Positions 33,720-43,500 of a stretch of DNA of 64,000 bases are shown piece by piece. The DNA lies in assembly GCF_017377395.1 (NCBI RefSeq), contig NZ_CP061800.1, positions 372,001 through 436,000 of the forward strand, given 5' to 3'. Every line of letters begins with the position of its first letter. The first letter of the stretch is position 1. The position numbers were made by a program, and so were the translations under genes. The notes beneath the pieces were generated by a model that made no database searches, was not told the DNA's origin, and saw only the letters and a list, made by a program, of their open reading frames with translations. Source of the DNA: Desulfonema magnum. GTDB taxonomy: Bacteria; Desulfobacterota; Desulfobacteria; Desulfobacterales; 4be13.

Positions 33720-34982
33720 TTAACGAATCCGTGTGAATTCGGCCCTCCGGTTTGAAACCCGGCCTTCTTCGGTCTTATTGGAAGCGCTCGGAACAGTGAG
33801 ACCATGACCTGCCACCGTGAGCTGTGCAGGACGCACGCCTTTGTTGACCAGATATTTCATCACTTCCGTGGCCCTCAGATGAGAGAGTTTCATATTATAT
33901 TTTTCTGTCCAGATATTACAGGTATGACCATGAATTTCCACTTGTGAGCTTGAACATTTGATCATCAGATCCGCAATTCTGTCCAGTCCGTTATAAAATT
34001 CCGGTTTGATATCCCATTTGTTCAGATCAAACTGAACTTTCAGGCGCAGTGCCTGGTTAAGCAGTTCACAGGGTGACGGTGCCCTGGGTTTCACTATTCT
34101 CGGTGCCCGAGGCTTAGGTTTGGGCTTCATCCTGTCGCCACGGTGAAAAATATCATAGGCCCAGTCTTCCATGGCTTTTTCAGGAACCAGATCATCCGCG
34201 GTGATCGCATATCCGCACTCGCCCGCTTTGGCAACCCGCTCCATCAGGTCTTTGCCAAAAGGAAGGTCTCCTACCAGACAGGTATATATACAGATTCTGT
34301 CTCCGTATCGGGCTTTGATTCTTTTTGCAGCTTCTATGGGATCCCCCTGATATATTTTGCCGTCGCTGACAATCACCAGCGACAATAATCCCGTGGTCGG
34401 GGCAAAATCATCGCTTGCCGCATCAATGGCAAGGGCCATGGGACTTTTTCCCCCGGCCCATCTGACTGTTTCAATGGACCTCGCGTAATCAGGTCTGGAA
34501 TAGGGTCCCATATCATAAAGAAGAGCTGTTTTTCTGCTGAAAGCCCCGGCTTCAAAGCCGTACCGCCTGAGTGCGCCGGTCAGGGGCCGGGGAGGCGTTT
34601 TCTGATTCAGACGCCTGACAATATCTTTGGCAATCTTCAGTTTAACCTTCCCGCTGTACGGAAGATACTTGGACCCGGACGCGTCAAGGATGACCAGAAA
34701 AGTATTCACAAACTTTTCCATATACTCACCCATTTCCAATTTTTCCGGGTCCAAAATAAATGATTCCGGTGACTGAGTCCGGGGTGCTGATATCTGACGG
34801 ACTTGCTGCGGGGCTGTTCCGTAGCTGTCCGCTCCGCTGGCCTTATAGATGCCTGCACCGCCGGTGTTATATCTGGTCAAGCCACCGGTATCAGCGTTTC
34901 TTTGCGGTTCACTTCCGGCACAGGCGATCAGAATCATACTGATCATTATAAAAAATAATACTTTAAAACAGATTTTTGTCAT
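33720..34982 (-). CDS. VWA/OmpA-domain lipoprotein
   Basis: 420 residues from ATG at 34982 (AGGAGG upstream). Lipoprotein signal ending Met-Ile-Leu-Ile-Ala-Cys; a Gly/Ser-rich linker; a von Willebrand A-type domain (about 95-270) with the metal-site start Leu-Asp-Ala-Ser-Gly-Ser and a VIVSDGK strand; a Pro/Lys linker; and a C-terminal OmpA peptidoglycan-binding domain (about 310-420; FDLNKWDIKP, HGHTCNIWTEKYNMKLSHLRATEV, SNRRAEFTRIR). A two-gene cluster with the OmpA protein downstream, which shares HTCNI and a similar C-terminus, suggests related envelope roles. The stop codon touches a repeat array. Confidence 0.85.
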   Translation of the reverse strand: MTKICFKVLFFIMISMILIACAGSEPQRNADTGGLTRYNTGGAGIYKASGADSYGTAPQQVRQISAPRTQSPESFILDPEKLEMGEYMEKFVNTFLVILDASGSKYLPYSGKVKLKIAKDIVRRLNQKTPPRPLTGALRRYGFEAGAFSRKTALLYDMGPYSRPDYARSIETVRWAGGKSPMALAIDAASDDFAPTTGLLSLVIVSDGKIYQGDPIEAAKRIKARYGDRICIYTCLVGDLPFGKDLMERVAKAGECGYAITADDLVPEKAMEDWAYDIFHRGDRMKPKPKPRAPRIVKPRAPSPCELLNQALRLKVQFDLNKWDIKPEFYNGLDRIADLMIKCSSSQVEIHGHTCNIWTEKYNMKLSHLRATEVMKYLVNKGVRPAQLTVAGHGLTVPSASNKTEEGRVSNRRAEFTRIR

Positions 34983-35534
34983 CCAGTTACCTCCTGTCAA
35001 GTTATGAATTAGGGGGGTTGCAAGTTGCATGCTGATCATTATTTTTCAATACGCAACATTCACAATAAAAATTTCTATTTCATTTATTTAATTACGTTTT
35101 TCGGAGTTATACTCAGAATGCATCCGAAACCTCCGCGATCTTTTTCCCCTGATCCTGTCCGCTTTTAAATAAATGCAAATGAATTTGTTTCTTTCCATAA
35201 CTGAAAATCAGGTGATCAAGCAAGCGTTTCTTATAAAATTTTAATTCACGGATATAAGACATATCAAAATCAGCTTTATAAACATAAATGGTCATGAAAA
35301 ATCCGATTTTTTCACCCCCGGACATGAAAATAAAAAATCCGATTTTTTCAGAATGTATTTTTATGGTAAAATAATGCCCCAAGATGAATTTCAATATTAA
35401 AAAATTTCAAGCTGTTTTATTTAACCAATTAATGATATTATAGGTATTTTAAAAGTTCAAGTTCTTTTGCACGGATATTACTGTGATATTGAGTGATATG
35501 CAAGATCAATTTCTTAATACGGCTGATTAACCCG
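34983..35534. other. Intergenic with a DR-A copy
   Basis: DR-A occupies about 35289-35375 (AAAATCCGATTTTTTC twice in inverted order). A 93-residue frame at 35113-35394 runs through that repeat; its C-terminal half (YKKRLLDHLIFSYGKKQIHLHLFK) is basic and unexplained, possibly a gene remnant, but I do not call it. Confidence 0.45.
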
Positions 35535-37049
35535 TCAAATATTCCAAAGGGCTATTTTAAAATTTAATTTGGCAGGAATGATCTCTATATTTTCTTTAAT
35601 AAATATGAGCAAAGCTTTTGTATTCTCATCTAAATTTCCACTGCTGTCAATGCGGTCCATTAACCATTCAGCTTTTTCATCGCTGATATCTTCCGGGAAC
35701 TGACGACCTTCTGAAAGATAATGACTTATGGTTTCCACAAAGAACGTCTTCCAGGCCGGAGAGGTGGCTCTTCCAATTATCATCTGGTTCAAATCAAAAA
35801 TAAAATCAGAAATGGCACGGTCTTCTGTTTCCGATTTTGCTCTGGTCTCTATGATTTTTTTCATCATTTCAATTTTTGGGGTATCAAGGGTAATACCTTT
35901 ATATATAATTGTCTTAAGTTCCAAAAGAATCTGAGATTGTTTGTTATCCTTTTCCTGCTCCCGGACTGGCATCATATTTGACAGATGGATTTGTATCTGA
36001 TCCAGACAATGGCTGATTTCATTTAATTTTTGTTCCATCCCCTCCATTCTGTTTTCAAATTTATCCAAAATCGTTGAATCCCGATTTCCTGATGTATAAA
36101 ACAGAGCCGAATCTTTCATAAAAACAGCTATGATTTTCTTATCCGTGTCCATAGTTACGGAAGCCGGATTTTCCTTTCCTTTTAAATCCCCTTCCCAGTG
36201 ATCAAACACATAACCTTCCGTTACAACGGCCATTACCCGGACATTTTCAGACCGCATGAACTTGCCGGACCCGTCAACCCGGCCTCCTTCTTTTGGAACA
36301 GCTTCGGCTGTCAGTAAATATTTCTCTATGATCTCAGCTTTGGATCCCGGGGGATCAAATTCTTTTTTCAATTCCTGACCGACATCTCTCATCCGCCTGG
36401 GGCGATCTTCCGGTTTTTTTGCTGTTGCTTTTGTATGCCATTCAGTGTGTTTTAATTCAGGATGAAAATGCGCCACGGTTTTGGCAAATGCGTAAATATC
36501 AGCCCTGGACGTGACATTGTTCTGCTCTGTGACCTCCGGCGCACAGAATTTTCCGACCTTTTTTATCGCCAGGTCATTACCAGCTTCAAGAAGCGGCGCG
36601 TATCCGAAATTTATCAAAAATATCTCATCATTGATTAAAACAAAATGATCAGGGCTGACATACCCATGAACCAGATTTCTATTATGCAGATAAAAAAGCT
36701 GCTCCGCGGCGTTGAGCCACCATTCCAAGGCTTTTTCCGGCTTTTTAATAATGGCTTTGGAAAGCGGTTCAAAAGGCACCGCCTTATAAACAGCAGCCAG
36801 CCGCGTATCCTCATCACTCAGCGTGTATTCTGGGAGAAATAATTTGCTTTTGCTGGCTGATCGGAGGTTATCAAAAAAATCAAACAGCAATTCGATCTGG
36901 TGCGGAGGAAGTTCCGCACAGAGTATCTGAAGGACCACGGTGTTACCTCCGGAGCGGTCTCTGGCTTTCACCCATCGGAAAAACGGGTCTTTTCTGATAT
37001 TAGCCGTAATGTCGTACTTGCCGAGGATAAAATGTTTCTTATCAGCCAT
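35535..37049 (-). CDS. Pseudokinase with InlB-type repeat domain
   Basis: 504 residues. Residues about 8-230 follow the Ser/Thr kinase fold (LLFDFFDNLR; LVHGYVSPDHF at 127-136; LINFGYAPLL at 145-154; SRADIYAFAKTV), but the catalytic HRD is His-Gly-Tyr, the metal-binding DFG is Asn-Phe-Gly and the VAIK lysine is replaced by Gln, so it should be inactive. Residues about 245-312 match a divergent InlB B-repeat (GGRVDGSG ... VFDHWEGDLKGKENPASVTM ... IIAVF), normally found in surface proteins. Then a coiled coil (about 328-360) and a helical C-terminus follow. No signal peptide. It lies downstream of an SPFH gene; a MITE lies in the 207-bp gap and no ribosome-binding site precedes the ATG. Function unknown; a scaffold for the SPFH protein is a guess. 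Confidence 0.75.
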   Translation of the reverse strand: MADKKHFILGKYDITANIRKDPFFRWVKARDRSGGNTVVLQILCAELPPHQIELLFDFFDNLRSASKSKLFLPEYTLSDEDTRLAAVYKAVPFEPLSKAIIKKPEKALEWWLNAAEQLFYLHNRNLVHGYVSPDHFVLINDEIFLINFGYAPLLEAGNDLAIKKVGKFCAPEVTEQNNVTSRADIYAFAKTVAHFHPELKHTEWHTKATAKKPEDRPRRMRDVGQELKKEFDPPGSKAEIIEKYLLTAEAVPKEGGRVDGSGKFMRSENVRVMAVVTEGYVFDHWEGDLKGKENPASVTMDTDKKIIAVFMKDSALFYTSGNRDSTILDKFENRMEGMEQKLNEISHCLDQIQIHLSNMMPVREQEKDNKQSQILLELKTIIYKGITLDTPKIEMMKKIIETRAKSETEDRAISDFIFDLNQMIIGRATSPAWKTFFVETISHYLSEGRQFPEDISDEKAEWLMDRIDSSGNLDENTKALLIFIKENIEIIPAKLNFKIALWNI

Positions 37050-37101
37050 GGTAAAAGTGAGAAAAGAGAAGTGAGAAAAGAAGATTTTAATTTCCTGTTT
37101 A

Positions 37102-37248
37102 CTCGATGTTCAACTTTTTTTTTGTCATTCCTGCGAAAGCCTGTCATTCCTGCGAAAGCAGGAATCCCCTTTTGCCAACGACTGCCGACAAAAAGGCAGT
37201 GGATTCCTGCTTTCGCAGGAATGACAGAGAAAAACTTGATTATCGAGT
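37102..37248. mobile_element. MITE family 1, copy 3
   Basis: Ends CTCGATGTTCAA/CTTGATTATCGAG; the left CATTCCTGCGAAAGC segment is partly duplicated. No target duplication seen. It separates the SPFH gene from the pseudokinase gene and may interrupt their shared transcript. Confidence 0.8.
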
Positions 37249-37256
37249 GACACAGT

Positions 37257-38588
37257 TTACTTGTTTTGCCAATTACTTGTTTTGCCAATATCCTGAAACT
37301 GCATTCCCAGGTCTGCCGCTGCTTTTACACCTAACAGTTGCAACATGGTCAGCGCATTGTCACTTGCCGCTCCCTGTCCCTGTCCCATTCGGACAAACGG
37401 CACAAGCTGCGCTTTTGACATATTCTGATATTTGGCGATTTCAACTTCTTTCCACGCGGCCAGCTTCTTTTCAAAAACCAGTTGCGGATCAAGCGCGTTT
37501 GCAGCGGCTTTTGCCCGAACATTTGCCAGTACTTCCAACCCCTGAGCTTCTTTTCTCTGGAGTTCCAGTATTTCGTCCTGTTCAAGCTTACGCTGGCGGG
37601 CCACCTCAACTTCCCGCTTCGCGTCAATGATGGCAACGGACGACTCTTTTTCCGCCCTGATTTCCGCCTGGATTTTTTCTTTTTCCGACACAGCCCGGGC
37701 CTCTGCGATAATTTTATCTCCGAGCGCCTTTGCTGTTTCCGCTTCCTGCTGGGCTTTCTTCAAGTTCTGGCGAGCCAGGGCCTCATCCGCGGCCGCCTGT
37801 TTCTGCGCCATTAACCGCTCATTTACTCTTGGTTCATAATCCACTTCTTCAATTGAAGCTGAAATCACTGAAATGCTGTATTCTGCAAGATGATTTTTTG
37901 TGCGGACATAGTCACCTTTTTCATCTTTTTTCTTAACCACCAAAACCCGCTGACGTCCCCTGAGCGTTTCCTCCTCATCATCCTCAGTGTCCTGCCTTGA
38001 TCTCCTCGGCAGAGGTTCGATGACCTGATCAATAACAAAAATACCGTTTCTTAATTGGTCATCAAAATCGAGGCTCATTTGTCCCGCGCCCCCTGAATAA
38101 TGTTCTTCCACAGACATGGTGCGGGCCGACGCCTTGGCAGCTTCCACAACAACACGCTCCAGCAAATTGGAGATCAATGCTCCCTGACTGCCAAACTCTC
38201 TGTGGATGTTAATCAGATGCTCCTGAGTGGTCGGAAGCCGAAACCGTGCAACCCCCTTGGCCTCTCCGAGGGATGTGTCCAGAAAGCGCACCTTGATCAT
38301 AGGGATTACGGATGTTGCGGTTATTCCTTCGCTTCCCGTGAAATTTACAGCAACCACTTTTTTGTAATGGTGAGATGTGCCAAAAAATCGTAAATAAGGG
38401 CCGGGTTTTGTGATGACACTCAGTTTTCCTGTGACAGACTGAAGCACAATGGACGAGTCCGCCTCGTTTGAATCAATGGTTTGAAAAAACAGAAATAATC
38501 CTGCGATGATGGCAGCGACCAGGATGCCGAATTTTGTCAATAATGTCCTGTTTCCCGAAAGCACTGTGTCTAATCCCTCTTTTGTCAT
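37257..38588 (-). CDS. SPFH/band-7 domain membrane protein
   Basis: 443 residues: one membrane helix near residues 20-37, an SPFH/band-7 domain (about 45-265) with VVAVNFTG, then a long Ala/Glu/Lys-rich coiled coil (about 270-385; MAQKQAAADEALARQNLKKAQQEAETAKALGDKI) and a short C-terminal part. Band-7 proteins such as HflK/C and flotillins form large membrane assemblies. AAAGGAGG precedes the ATG. It is 18 bp from the preceding small membrane protein gene and upstream of the pseudokinase gene. The last residues are encoded by a 15-bp tandem duplication (TTGGCAAAACAAGTAA read twice), which adds or repeats the C-terminal SNWQNK. Confidence 0.85.
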   Translation of the reverse strand: MTKEGLDTVLSGNRTLLTKFGILVAAIIAGLFLFFQTIDSNEADSSIVLQSVTGKLSVITKPGPYLRFFGTSHHYKKVVAVNFTGSEGITATSVIPMIKVRFLDTSLGEAKGVARFRLPTTQEHLINIHREFGSQGALISNLLERVVVEAAKASARTMSVEEHYSGGAGQMSLDFDDQLRNGIFVIDQVIEPLPRRSRQDTEDDEEETLRGRQRVLVVKKKDEKGDYVRTKNHLAEYSISVISASIEEVDYEPRVNERLMAQKQAAADEALARQNLKKAQQEAETAKALGDKIIAEARAVSEKEKIQAEIRAEKESSVAIIDAKREVEVARQRKLEQDEILELQRKEAQGLEVLANVRAKAAANALDPQLVFEKKLAAWKEVEIAKYQNMSKAQLVPFVRMGQGQGAASDNALTMLQLLGVKAAADLGMQFQDIGKTSNWQNK

Positions 38589-38606
38589 AACAGACCTCCT
38601 TTTTCT

Positions 38607-38834
38607 TTATGATTTATCCAATTGTTCCTGAATCTCCTGAAGAATCTCATTTACTGCCTCTCTGTGTTCGGCAGGAACTTCCAGAATGGAAATCTCGCGC
38701 GTGATAATCGCATCAACCAAATCATCACACGTCATCTCACTGATTTGCTTTGATCTTTGTTCCTGTTTGTACCAGTTTACGGCATAAACGATTGTAGCAA
38801 TTGCCAGCATTACTAAAACAAATTTAATCATCAT
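38607..38834 (-). CDS. Small single-pass membrane protein
   Basis: 75 residues from ATG at 38834: a membrane helix (about 3-20), a basic Lys-Gln-Glu-Gln-Arg segment, then an acidic helical domain (CDDLVDAIITREISILEVPAEHREAVNEILQEIQEQL). It is 18 bp upstream of the SPFH gene on the same strand and so probably its partner. The SD (GAGG) is about ten bases from the ATG. Not recognised. Confidence 0.6.
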   Translation of the reverse strand: MMIKFVLVMLAIATIVYAVNWYKQEQRSKQISEMTCDDLVDAIITREISILEVPAEHREAVNEILQEIQEQLDKS

Positions 38835-38954
38835 TACACAGAACCTCGTATTCTGAAATTTATCATGAAAACAGATCACCTTCGAAACCAATTCATCATA
38901 CCTTTATTAAATTTTTTGTCAATATTTTTATATTAATTTCAAGTAGTAATCTTT

Positions 38955-39062
38955 TTTTTAAATAAACGCTCACGAAAAAGCCGGGTTTTTCGCCCCCGGT
39001 TATGAAAATTATTTTCAGATAAAAAACCCGGCTTTTCAAAATGTATTTTCACGGTAAAGTCT
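38955..39062. repeat. DR-A, most complete copy
   Basis: About 108 bp: AACGCTCACGAAAAAGCCGG at the left, TGAAAATTATTTTCA in the middle and AAACCCGGCTTTTCAAAATG at the right. The GCCGGGTTTTT and AAAAACCCGGC parts are inverted repeats, forming nested hairpins. Related copies at 15247-15525 (split), 24190-24241 (partial), 25128-25230 and 35289-35375. Confidence 0.75.
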
Positions 39063-39116
39063 GTAGCTTTTAAAAGAATGTTTTTTTCATCAGAGAAATC
39101 CGATTTGTTTTGCACA

Positions 39117-39692
39117 TCAGATATCTTCAATCTTATCATAAACCTCTGAAAGTTTCAGTTCACATCCGATGCTCTCCAGAATAATCGTCGGATTTTCCTC
39201 ATCAGATTCCGTGAGCAGCCATTGCCGTTTTTCAGTTCTGGCATATTTTTCAATCTTCCGGCAGTTCTGGGAAATCAGCACATATTCCCTCAGCGAGTCC
39301 AGCTTTCTGTAATTCTCAAACTTTTTGCCTCTGTCATAGCTTTCGGTCGAATCGGAAAGCACTTCGATGATCACATCCGGATTCAGCAGCGTTTCCTGTT
39401 TCTCATCCCCGAATTTTTCCTCCCCGCAGACCACCATTACATCCGGGTATGTGTACAATCCCGAAGCTTCGATTTTCAGGCGCATGTCACTCGGATACGC
39501 TATGCACGGTTTCTTTATTAACTGATAGTTTAATCTGCCTATAATATTCGAAACAATGATATTATGCCTTCTCGAAGCGCCGGCCATGGCAAATACTTCG
39601 CCTTGGTAATACTCATTTTTTGTCTCCGAAGCCCTTTCCAGATCAAGATATTCCGCCTCGGAAATCATCGGAACTTTTGCTTCCTGCCGCAT
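39117..39692 (-). CDS. Uma2-family putative nuclease, copy A
   Basis: 191 residues of the Uma2/DUF820 family, which adopts a PD-(D/E)XK nuclease-like fold. Seen: MISEAEYLDLERASETKNEYYQGEVFAM at the N-terminus, YPDVMVVCGEE with the first acidic site, then NPDVIIEVLSDSTESYDRGKKFENYRKL carrying the D...E-x-x...K triad. Such genes occur in many copies in cyanobacteria and some other bacteria; their role is unknown. AAGGAG precedes the ATG. It is a tandem paralogue of 39877-40452. Confidence 0.9.
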   Translation of the reverse strand: MRQEAKVPMISEAEYLDLERASETKNEYYQGEVFAMAGASRRHNIIVSNIIGRLNYQLIKKPCIAYPSDMRLKIEASGLYTYPDVMVVCGEEKFGDEKQETLLNPDVIIEVLSDSTESYDRGKKFENYRKLDSLREYVLISQNCRKIEKYARTEKRQWLLTESDEENPTIILESIGCELKLSEVYDKIEDI

Positions 39693-39710
39693 TTTTCAAT
39701 CTCCTTTTCA

Positions 39711-39857
39711 CTCGATGTTCAAGTTTTTTTCTGTCATTCCTGCGAAAGCAGGAATCCACTGCTTCCGGAAGCGTGGCCTCTGCCCAGAATGGATTCCTGC
39801 TTTCGCAGGAATGACAGGCTTTTTAGTCGAATCGGGTCAAAAAACTTGAACATCGAG
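39711..39857. mobile_element. MITE family 1, copy 4
   Basis: 147 bp, ends CTCGATGTTCAAG/CTTGAACATCGAG, with TTTTCA repeated at 39705-39710 and 39858-39863. Inserted between the two Uma2 genes. Confidence 0.9.
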
Positions 39858-39876
39858 TTTTCATGCTTCTGTTATA

Positions 39877-40452
39877 TCAGATTCCCTCAATCTTATCATA
39901 AACCTCCGAAAGTTTCAGCTCACATCCGATGCTTTCCAGAATGATGGTCGGATTTTTCTCATCAGATTCCGTGAGCAGCCATTGCCGTTTTTCAGTTCTG
40001 GCATATTTTTCGATCTTTCGGGAGTTCTGGGAAATCAGCACATATTCCCTCAGCGAGTCCAGCTTTCTGTAATTCTCAAACTTTTTGCCTCTGTCATAGC
40101 TTTCGGTCGAATCGGAAAGCACTTCGATGATCACATCCGGATTCAGCAGCGTGTCCTGTTTCTCATCTCCGAATTTTTCTTCCCCGCAGACCACCATCAC
40201 ATCCGGATAGGTGTATAACCCTGTCCTTTCAATTTTCATCCGCATGTTAGTAAGATACGCTGCACACGGCTTCTTTTTCAACTGGGAGCCAAGCTCGCCG
40301 ATGACGTTCACAACAATTATGCAATGTTTTTCCGAAGCGCCGGACATGGCAACCATTTTCCCCTCTCGGTACTCGTTTTTTGTCTCCGAAGCTCTTTCCC
40401 GTTCAAGATACTCCGCCTCGGAAATCATCGGAACTTTTGCTTCCTGTTGCAT
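39877..40452 (-). CDS. Uma2-family putative nuclease, copy B
   Basis: 191 residues, same length as copy A. The C-terminal half is almost identical (PDVMVVCGEEKFGDEKQ, LLNPDVIIEVLSDSTESYDR, ESIGCELKLSEVYDKIEGI), while residues 20-75 differ clearly. This pattern fits tandem duplication followed by diversification or gene conversion of one half. Catalytic residues are conserved. The leader (GGGAGATTGAAAAATG) is also alike, so the duplication included the ribosome-binding site. Confidence 0.9.
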   Translation of the reverse strand: MQQEAKVPMISEAEYLERERASETKNEYREGKMVAMSGASEKHCIIVVNVIGELGSQLKKKPCAAYLTNMRMKIERTGLYTYPDVMVVCGEEKFGDEKQDTLLNPDVIIEVLSDSTESYDRGKKFENYRKLDSLREYVLISQNSRKIEKYARTEKRQWLLTESDEKNPTIILESIGCELKLSEVYDKIEGI

Positions 40453-40500
40453 TTTTCAATCTCCCTTTTTATCCTTTATTATCAAACAGCTAAAAGGTCG

Positions 40501-43500
40501 TCAATAATGGTCTCCCACCAATGTAAACGCGCCCCAGTATCCCGGATGCGGATACCGCTTCTTTACATGGAGAATCGCCCGTGTCAGCGCATCTGCTTTG
40601 TTATGCGTCACATATTCCCGATAAAACTGCCGGATCAGAATTGCAGTTGAAATATCACTCACCCGCCACAGACTTGACACAAGGGTATGCGCGCCCGCAT
40701 AGAAAAACGCACGGTTCAGCCCGATCACATCGTCTCCGCGTGTCACCTTGCCAAGTCCTGTCTGACAGGCACTCAGAACCACCATGTCCGCATTGATCTT
40801 TAACCCAAAAACCTCGGCAGCCTCAAGATCGCCGTCAGCGTCCATATCTTTTGACAATTTTATGGCTGAAAAAAGCGGATTAATCGGCTCGAACTCGCCA
40901 TGCGAAGCCACATGAATGATACCGAATTTTTCAATATTACGCACCACCCAGGATTCCGTGGCTTTCTCTTTTGTCAATATCGTAATATCCGGGAAATTCC
41001 ATTTTACCGATTCCACCTCATGTTCCGCAAACGGAAGATCAAACGCCGCATCTCCCACATCCGGATTTCCAATGGCAAGCACTTTCAGATTTTTATCATC
41101 TCTCCGCTTGCTCAGGGTATATTCCAGCACACTTGCTCCGGGCAGATAGAATAGCGGAAACCGGTCAATAAGAAAATTCCTCTGATCTGACAGCGTGGCA
41201 TAAGACAGGTAATGAAGCGCACCATGAGGAATGATCCCCAGCATTCTGACACCGTCAAGACCCGATATAACCGGCGTAAGCAGCCATTTGAACAGCTCCT
41301 CTGACTGATCTTCAAGCGGTTCCAGATTTTGAATCATTCTGCGATAATCGAGAATCGCCTGTCCCAGAGACTCGCGTCCCACAGGCGTGCGAAAGAGCCG
41401 GATGCTGTCACTCCGAACCAGCCAGCAAAATATCTCATCCGGCAGCACATAATAGGCAAGAAGTCCCACATCCGGTTCAAGCAGGCTGAGGAGCTTCTCC
41501 GCGTTAATGGGTCTGACAGATACAAGCGAGGCCAGTTGCGGATTTTCAGCCTGTATCTCAAGCATGATATTTTCAAGATCATTGCGAAATCCCTGTAACG
41601 CGTGCGTGTATATGCTTCGTTCCGCGTCATCAGAAGACTGTGCAGCGAGGGTCTCATATTCCCGGATTCTCGCTTTGATGACCTGTTGGCGATTGTAAAG
41701 GGTCTGGTCGGTATCCCTGCTTAAAGAAAGATGCTGGTTGCCCAAAAGGTCTAAAAAATTTCTGGCACGGGAACGCTCCGCAATCTCAAAAGACTCGACA
41801 GGTCTGCCCATATCTGCCAGCAGTCTGACCAAATCTTCATACACAGCGAGTTTGTTCGCAATAAAACTGTCCTTCAACTGGTCAATTTTGATATCCGAGC
41901 GAATGCCTTCAATCACGGCAGTGGCTTCAAGCAGCAACTTCTCCGCTTCCCGGCGATATGATAGCTCCGAAGATTTTGAAACCTCGGAAGTCCCAAGGCG
42001 TGACAGAGGTATTTTTGCAAGCCCATAAAGCGAACGCCACTCCGTCTCCCGGATGACCATGGATTTGGACAATGCCAGTGCTTTTTCATAAGCTTCTTCG
42101 GCGTTGTCATTATTACCAAGTACGAAATACGCCTCTCCTAATCCGAGCAGCGATTTTGCCTCATTAATACGGTTTCCGATGGCGTGCGCTTCTGAGGCTG
42201 CTTCTGCAAATAACGGAACCGCTTTGTCAGCCTCTCCCATTTTGAGCAATGTGAGGGCGATGTTACGAAGATCATAAGCAATGGCCCATCTGGATCTGAG
42301 TCTCGTATCAATATCAAGGGCATCGTCAAGTGTCTTCAGCGCATCCTCATACCGTCCCATTTCCCGATACACAAGGCCGATATTATTTAACGTGGCCGCG
42401 ATCTCATCATCACGGGCCTTCAGCGTCTTTGCCACGGACAATGCTTTTCCGAGTTCGTCCAAGGCTTTTTGATTATCGCCCAATGTCCACCATGTCAGCC
42501 CGGATGTGTTCAGGGTCATGACCTCTAACAGCGGAAAGCCATTTTCCCTTGAAATACGGTAAGCAGTGCGTTGCAGTTTAAAGGCGTCTTCATACCGCGA
42601 CTGATACCAGGCATTGTTGGCCTGTTCAATGATGATCTTCGCCCTGAGACGTGAGTTCTCCGGTTCTGATTCAATGCGTTTCAATGCCTCAAGATACTGC
42701 TTATCCGCGTCCGGAAAATTTCCCAGGAGGCGATAACATCTGCCAATATGCAGAAGGCATTGTGCCGCGCCCCCGGTCTCTTCCATATCCTGATAAATGG
42801 ACAGGGCTTTCTCATAGTTTTGCATCCCGAGGACATACTGACTCAGACGGAGATCATAGATTCTGCCGATATTGACATATTGTGCCGCGAGCAATTCATC
42901 TTTGCTCAGCGTATCACTTAACGACGCGGCAGATTGAAACCGGACAATGGCCCGGTCATATTCTGTGGCGTTTTCCAACACCACGCCCAGTTCTGCCAAC
43001 GCGGATGCCTGTTTCATCTCAGATTCCAAATTCGCCAGAATCTCCACAGCTTCTTCTAAAAGAGGAATGGCTTTTTCATGCTGCTCAAGCTTTGCATGAA
43101 GAAGACCGGTCTTGAGAAGGGCTTCTGCATGATCCTCGGTGTCAGGTTTTTCCTGAACCATGCGCTCTGTGAGCAGTTGTGAGTAATTAAGGGATTTTTC
43201 AATTTCCCCGACTTTATATGCGCTTTCCCTGGCATAAAGGTACAAGAGAGAAAGATAACGATGAAAGGATTCAGTCTCTTTTGCAATAATGATGGCATTT
43301 TCAAACAAAGACAGCGCTTCCCCCGGGCTGTTGTTCTCAAAGGCTTTCCGACCATCTCTGACATACTTCTCAAAATGTTCTCTGCCAAACGCGGCAGATT
43401 CCTCAGCGCTCATCCCCTGATATCCCAGCAGTATCCACTGAGGCGTGACAAGGGGAAACCGGGACGTGGCGATTCCCATGGACTCAGCCGCGGAGCGGGT

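Noticed and set aside
35113..35394. 93-codon frame downstream of the VWA/OmpA gene
   Set aside because: Half of it lies in a DR-A palindrome; no family match, so treated as a remnant at most.
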